Positions 5,363-7,078 of a stretch of 7,078 nucleotides of DNA are shown here, piece after piece. Each line of letters starts with the position of its first letter. Positions within the stretch are counted from its first letter, which is position 1. Below the pieces are notes generated by a model. It ran no database searches. It had not been told where the DNA came from and saw nothing but the letters and a program-made list of their open reading frames with translations. This DNA is from Candidatus Aenigmatarchaeota archaeon (lineage in GTDB: Archaea > EX4484-52 > GLR71). Made by a program: the position numbers and the translations under genes. The stretch covers positions 1 to 7,078 of the forward strand of contig JAGLUQ010000043.1 in assembly GCA_023134675.1 (NCBI GenBank), read 5' to 3'.

Positions 5363-6652
5363 CTAAAACAAGAAGCCGCCGAATATATTGAAAAGCAGCA
5401 AAACAAGCGTAAACATCGAAACAAACTTCACAACATTCTTCCAGTTCCTTATCCCTGCAGTCTTGGCAATCTCCTCAAACATGAGCCCTCCATCAAGCGG
5501 TTTAATAGGCAAAAGATTTGCAAGGCCTATACCAAGGTTAAGCATAAACACAAAATTAAGAAGCGTAAACATATACATCAAAACAGACACAATAATATTA
5601 CCAAATGAACCAGGTATAGTGTTCACAGTCTCCTGTTTAATATCTGATATGCCCATAAACGCCTTAGTCTCATTATCCGGATTGCTTGCAAGGACAAAAG
5701 TATATTCCACACTATCCACCAAAACAGTTATTGTATCGCCTGGTCTGTAAGTGTCCATAACAACTGACAGGTTATACATATCTTTTGTCTCATTGCCCCC
5801 AATCATCGTAACTATACCATTCTCAGGCAAAAGACCATCAGCAGGCATATTCTCAATAGTCCCGTTATAGGAAACGCCGACAGCATCAACAGAACCTGAA
5901 TATGCAAACATTACCCCCAGAATAAGAGGTATCGATAAAAGAGCCACAATAAAATTAGCAAAAGAACCTGCACCATATATTCTTGTCTTCACAAGCGACT
6001 TTGACTTCTTGATCTGCTCCTGATCCGGCTCGGCAAAACCCAGAGGAAGAATAGCAAGAAACCCGTAGCCCAAAGACTTAACATTTATCCCCTGAGCCTT
6101 TGCCACAAGAGCATGCGAAAACTCATGTGCAACAAGTATCACAAATATGCTTATCAACCAGAAGTCTATAGGTACAAAAAACACAGGAGCATTAGGAATA
6201 TTTATAGGAAGTACAAGCTGGACCGCAGGCAAGGCAGCAGCTACAAAAATCATATCATAGGCAGCTTTCAGAAGATACGCGACAATAAAGCCGGAAGCTC
6301 CGAAAAAAGATGAGGGAACTAAAGCTTCAGATGATAACGGTTTCAGCATAATCCCGAAAACAAGATATAAAAGAACAAATGATAAAGCAGTCTTTATGAT
6401 AACACCTTTTGATTTCCTGGTCTTGAACAGGTACCATGCGCCAAGCGTACCGAAACTGAATATTATGCCAAGATCTGAAAACCTCTCAAAGAATTTTTTA
6501 TGCCTGGATGAAAACCTCTCAATGAAAGCAAGACCTCTCTCAGTCCTGCGAAGATAAAAAAGCGATGCCTCTTTCTTGAAGTTTTTTCTGTCAAATATAT
6601 AGACAATAATCATAAGAGCAAGAAGAACTGCAAGAGAAAAGTAATTTGACAT
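5363..6652 (-). CDS. Site-2 protease (M50), membrane zinc metalloprotease with PDZ
   Basis: 429 residues, a polytopic membrane protein of the M50/S2P family, which cleaves substrates within or next to the membrane. The zinc-binding HEFSH (176-180) lies in a hydrophobic helix (164-183), and the second active-site motif LDGG (386-389, in LLPIKPLDGG) supplies the third ligand, D387. GAGSFANF (227-234) is the conserved glycine/asparagine motif of the third core helix. Between them a PDZ-like soluble domain (about 255-340) contains GLLPENGIVTMIGG and RPGDTITVLV. Other likely helices: 4-20, 62-76, 84-102, 119-148, 232-250, 350-380, 408-426. The N-terminal helix is followed by a basic stretch (21-57). 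All catalytic residues are present, so it should be active. The ATG at 6652 is 26 bases from a TATA box. Substrates are unknown; archaeal homologs are linked to regulated proteolysis by family analogy only. Its last codons fall in the duplicated unit. Confidence 0.92.
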   Translation of the reverse strand: MSNYFSLAVLLALMIIVYIFDRKNFKKEASLFYLRRTERGLAFIERFSSRHKKFFERFSDLGIIFSFGTLGAWYLFKTRKSKGVIIKTALSFVLLYLVFGIMLKPLSSEALVPSSFFGASGFIVAYLLKAAYDMIFVAAALPAVQLVLPINIPNAPVFFVPIDFWLISIFVILVAHEFSHALVAKAQGINVKSLGYGFLAILPLGFAEPDQEQIKKSKSLVKTRIYGAGSFANFIVALLSIPLILGVMFAYSGSVDAVGVSYNGTIENMPADGLLPENGIVTMIGGNETKDMYNLSVVMDTYRPGDTITVLVDSVEYTFVLASNPDNETKAFMGISDIKQETVNTIPGSFGNIIVSVLMYMFTLLNFVFMLNLGIGLANLLPIKPLDGGLMFEEIAKTAGIRNWKNVVKFVSMFTLVLLLFNIFGGFLF

Positions 6653-6672
6653 AGGATAAATAGGCAGGATTC

Positions 6673-6688
6673 ATTTATATAGGTTCTC
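6673..6688 (-). promoter_or_regulatory. BRE/TATA promoter of the site-2 protease
   Basis: The minus strand reads GAGAACC (6688-6682) then TATATAAAT (6681-6673). The centre at 6677 is about 26 bases from the ATG at 6652, so the message should be leaderless. This is the clearest promoter in the window. Confidence 0.7.
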
Positions 6689-6703
6689 TGCATCCGCCAA
6701 TAG

Positions 6704-6711
6704 TTATATAT
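6704..6711 (+). promoter_or_regulatory. TATA box of the glycosyltransferase gene
   Basis: TTATATAT, centred near 6707.5, is 26 bases before the ATG at 6733, again predicting a leaderless transcript. It sits back to back with the protease promoter in an 80-base divergent intergenic region. Confidence 0.6.
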
Positions 6712-6732
6712 TACTCTGCATAAATATCCCGC

Positions 6733-7078
6733 ATGGCAAAGAAGTTCAAAGAAATCTCAGTCATAATACCTATATACAAAGATGAAAAAAGGCTGAAAGA
6801 CAACCTTCCAAAAATCAGAAAATACCTTGAAAACAATTTCAAAAAATTTGAGATAATAATCGCACTTGATCCACCGGCAGGCAATACTGAAAAGACTGCA
6901 AAAAACATTTTCAAAAATGTAAAGATAGTAAAGAACAAAAAGCGAATGGGCAAAGGATATTCTATAAAAGAAGGAATGCTGAAAGCAGTATATAGCCCTG
7001 TCCTTTTCATAGACATTGACCTTTCAACGCCTGTTGAGGAAATAGAGATACTGCTGCCATACCTCAAAAACAACCATG
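6733..7078 (+). CDS. Family 2 glycosyltransferase, N-terminal part
   Basis: The first 115 residues of a GT-A fold family 2 glycosyltransferase, cut by the window end. It has the entry strand ISVIIPIYKDEKRL (8-21), a NKKRMGKGYSIKEGM segment (68-82) and the nucleotide-sugar/metal-binding DID of FIDIDLSTP (92-100). The GKG...G-M-L-x-A...D-x-DLSTP combination is typical of dolichyl-phosphate glucosyl/mannosyltransferases (ALG5/Dpm1-like), which transfer a sugar from a nucleotide donor to a polyprenyl phosphate at the cytoplasmic face. The usual DDGS-type motif after the second strand is replaced by ALDPPAGNTEKT (44-55). The donor cannot be told from this fragment, nor whether C-terminal membrane helices follow. 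A long open frame on the opposite strand here is a shadow. The gene is divergent from the protease. Confidence 0.85.
   Translation, partial: MAKKFKEISVIIPIYKDEKRLKDNLPKIRKYLENNFKKFEIIIALDPPAGNTEKTAKNIFKNVKIVKNKKRMGKGYSIKEGMLKAVYSPVLFIDIDLSTPVEEIEILLPYLKNNH

Larger units (their letters stand above)
5107..5371. repeat. Tandem duplication, unit 2
   Basis: Unit 2 runs from the fossil mtq2 start through the duplicated divergent promoter and micro-protein 2, into the last codons of the site-2 protease gene. The promoter half is better conserved against unit 1 than the protein-coding half. Confidence 0.8.

Noticed and set aside
5388..5750. 120-codon plus-strand open frame
   Set aside because: It is antisense to the LDGG and PDZ region of the site-2 protease, whose motifs are unmistakable.
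6711..7073. 120-codon minus-strand open frame
   Set aside because: It lies antisense to the clearly recognisable glycosyltransferase, has no promoter or family signature, and its hydrophobic look follows from the lysine/phenylalanine-rich opposite strand.

Overview
The window looks like a piece of an archaeal chromosome, with no sign of plasmid or virus. Three things suggest an archaeon. Several genes are preceded by an A/T-rich TATA box with an adjacent purine-rich BRE-like stretch, centred about 26 bases before the start codon, which fits leaderless transcripts. There is a HemK2/Mtq2-type methyltransferase of the archaeal/eukaryotic kind. There is also a PDZ-containing site-2 protease of archaeal aspect. 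The small, compact, lysine-rich genes and the many unrecognised proteins would suit a DPANN-type or deep euryarchaeal lineage, but that placement is a guess. No rRNA, tRNA, CRISPR or insertion sequence was seen.

Layout, left to right. (1) Minus strand: the N-terminal piece of an unknown protein (1-88), then a four-helix membrane protein (156-488). (2) Plus strand: a probable three-gene block. It holds two small, mutually related proteins that overlap by 8 bp (655-1176 and 1169-1657), then an 848-residue protein (1698-4244). The large protein carries the metal-ligand pattern of xylose isomerase/endonuclease IV-like TIM barrels, split by an insertion of about 480 residues that contains a very A/T-rich, coiled-coil-like segment. 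(3) Minus strand, convergent with this block: the HemK2/Mtq2 methyltransferase (4248-4850). (4) 4835-5371: a tandem duplication of about 264 bp. Each unit holds one divergent promoter region and one tiny single-helix membrane protein (4955-5083 and 5210-5356). The inner junction keeps what look like fossils of both flanking genes, the mtq2 start and the protease stop. (5) Minus strand: a site-2 (M50) intramembrane protease (5363-6652). (6) Plus strand, divergent from it and cut by the window end: a family-2 glycosyltransferase resembling dolichyl-phosphate glucosyltransferases (6733-7078).

The genes do not form one obvious pathway. Translation termination (Mtq2), membrane proteolysis (M50) and lipid-linked sugar transfer (GT2) are housekeeping-like. 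The two most novel parts are the paralog pair plus giant interrupted barrel, which may form an uncharacterised complex, and the duplicated divergent-promoter/micro-protein unit. All statements about families come from motif recognition by eye; no database search was made.
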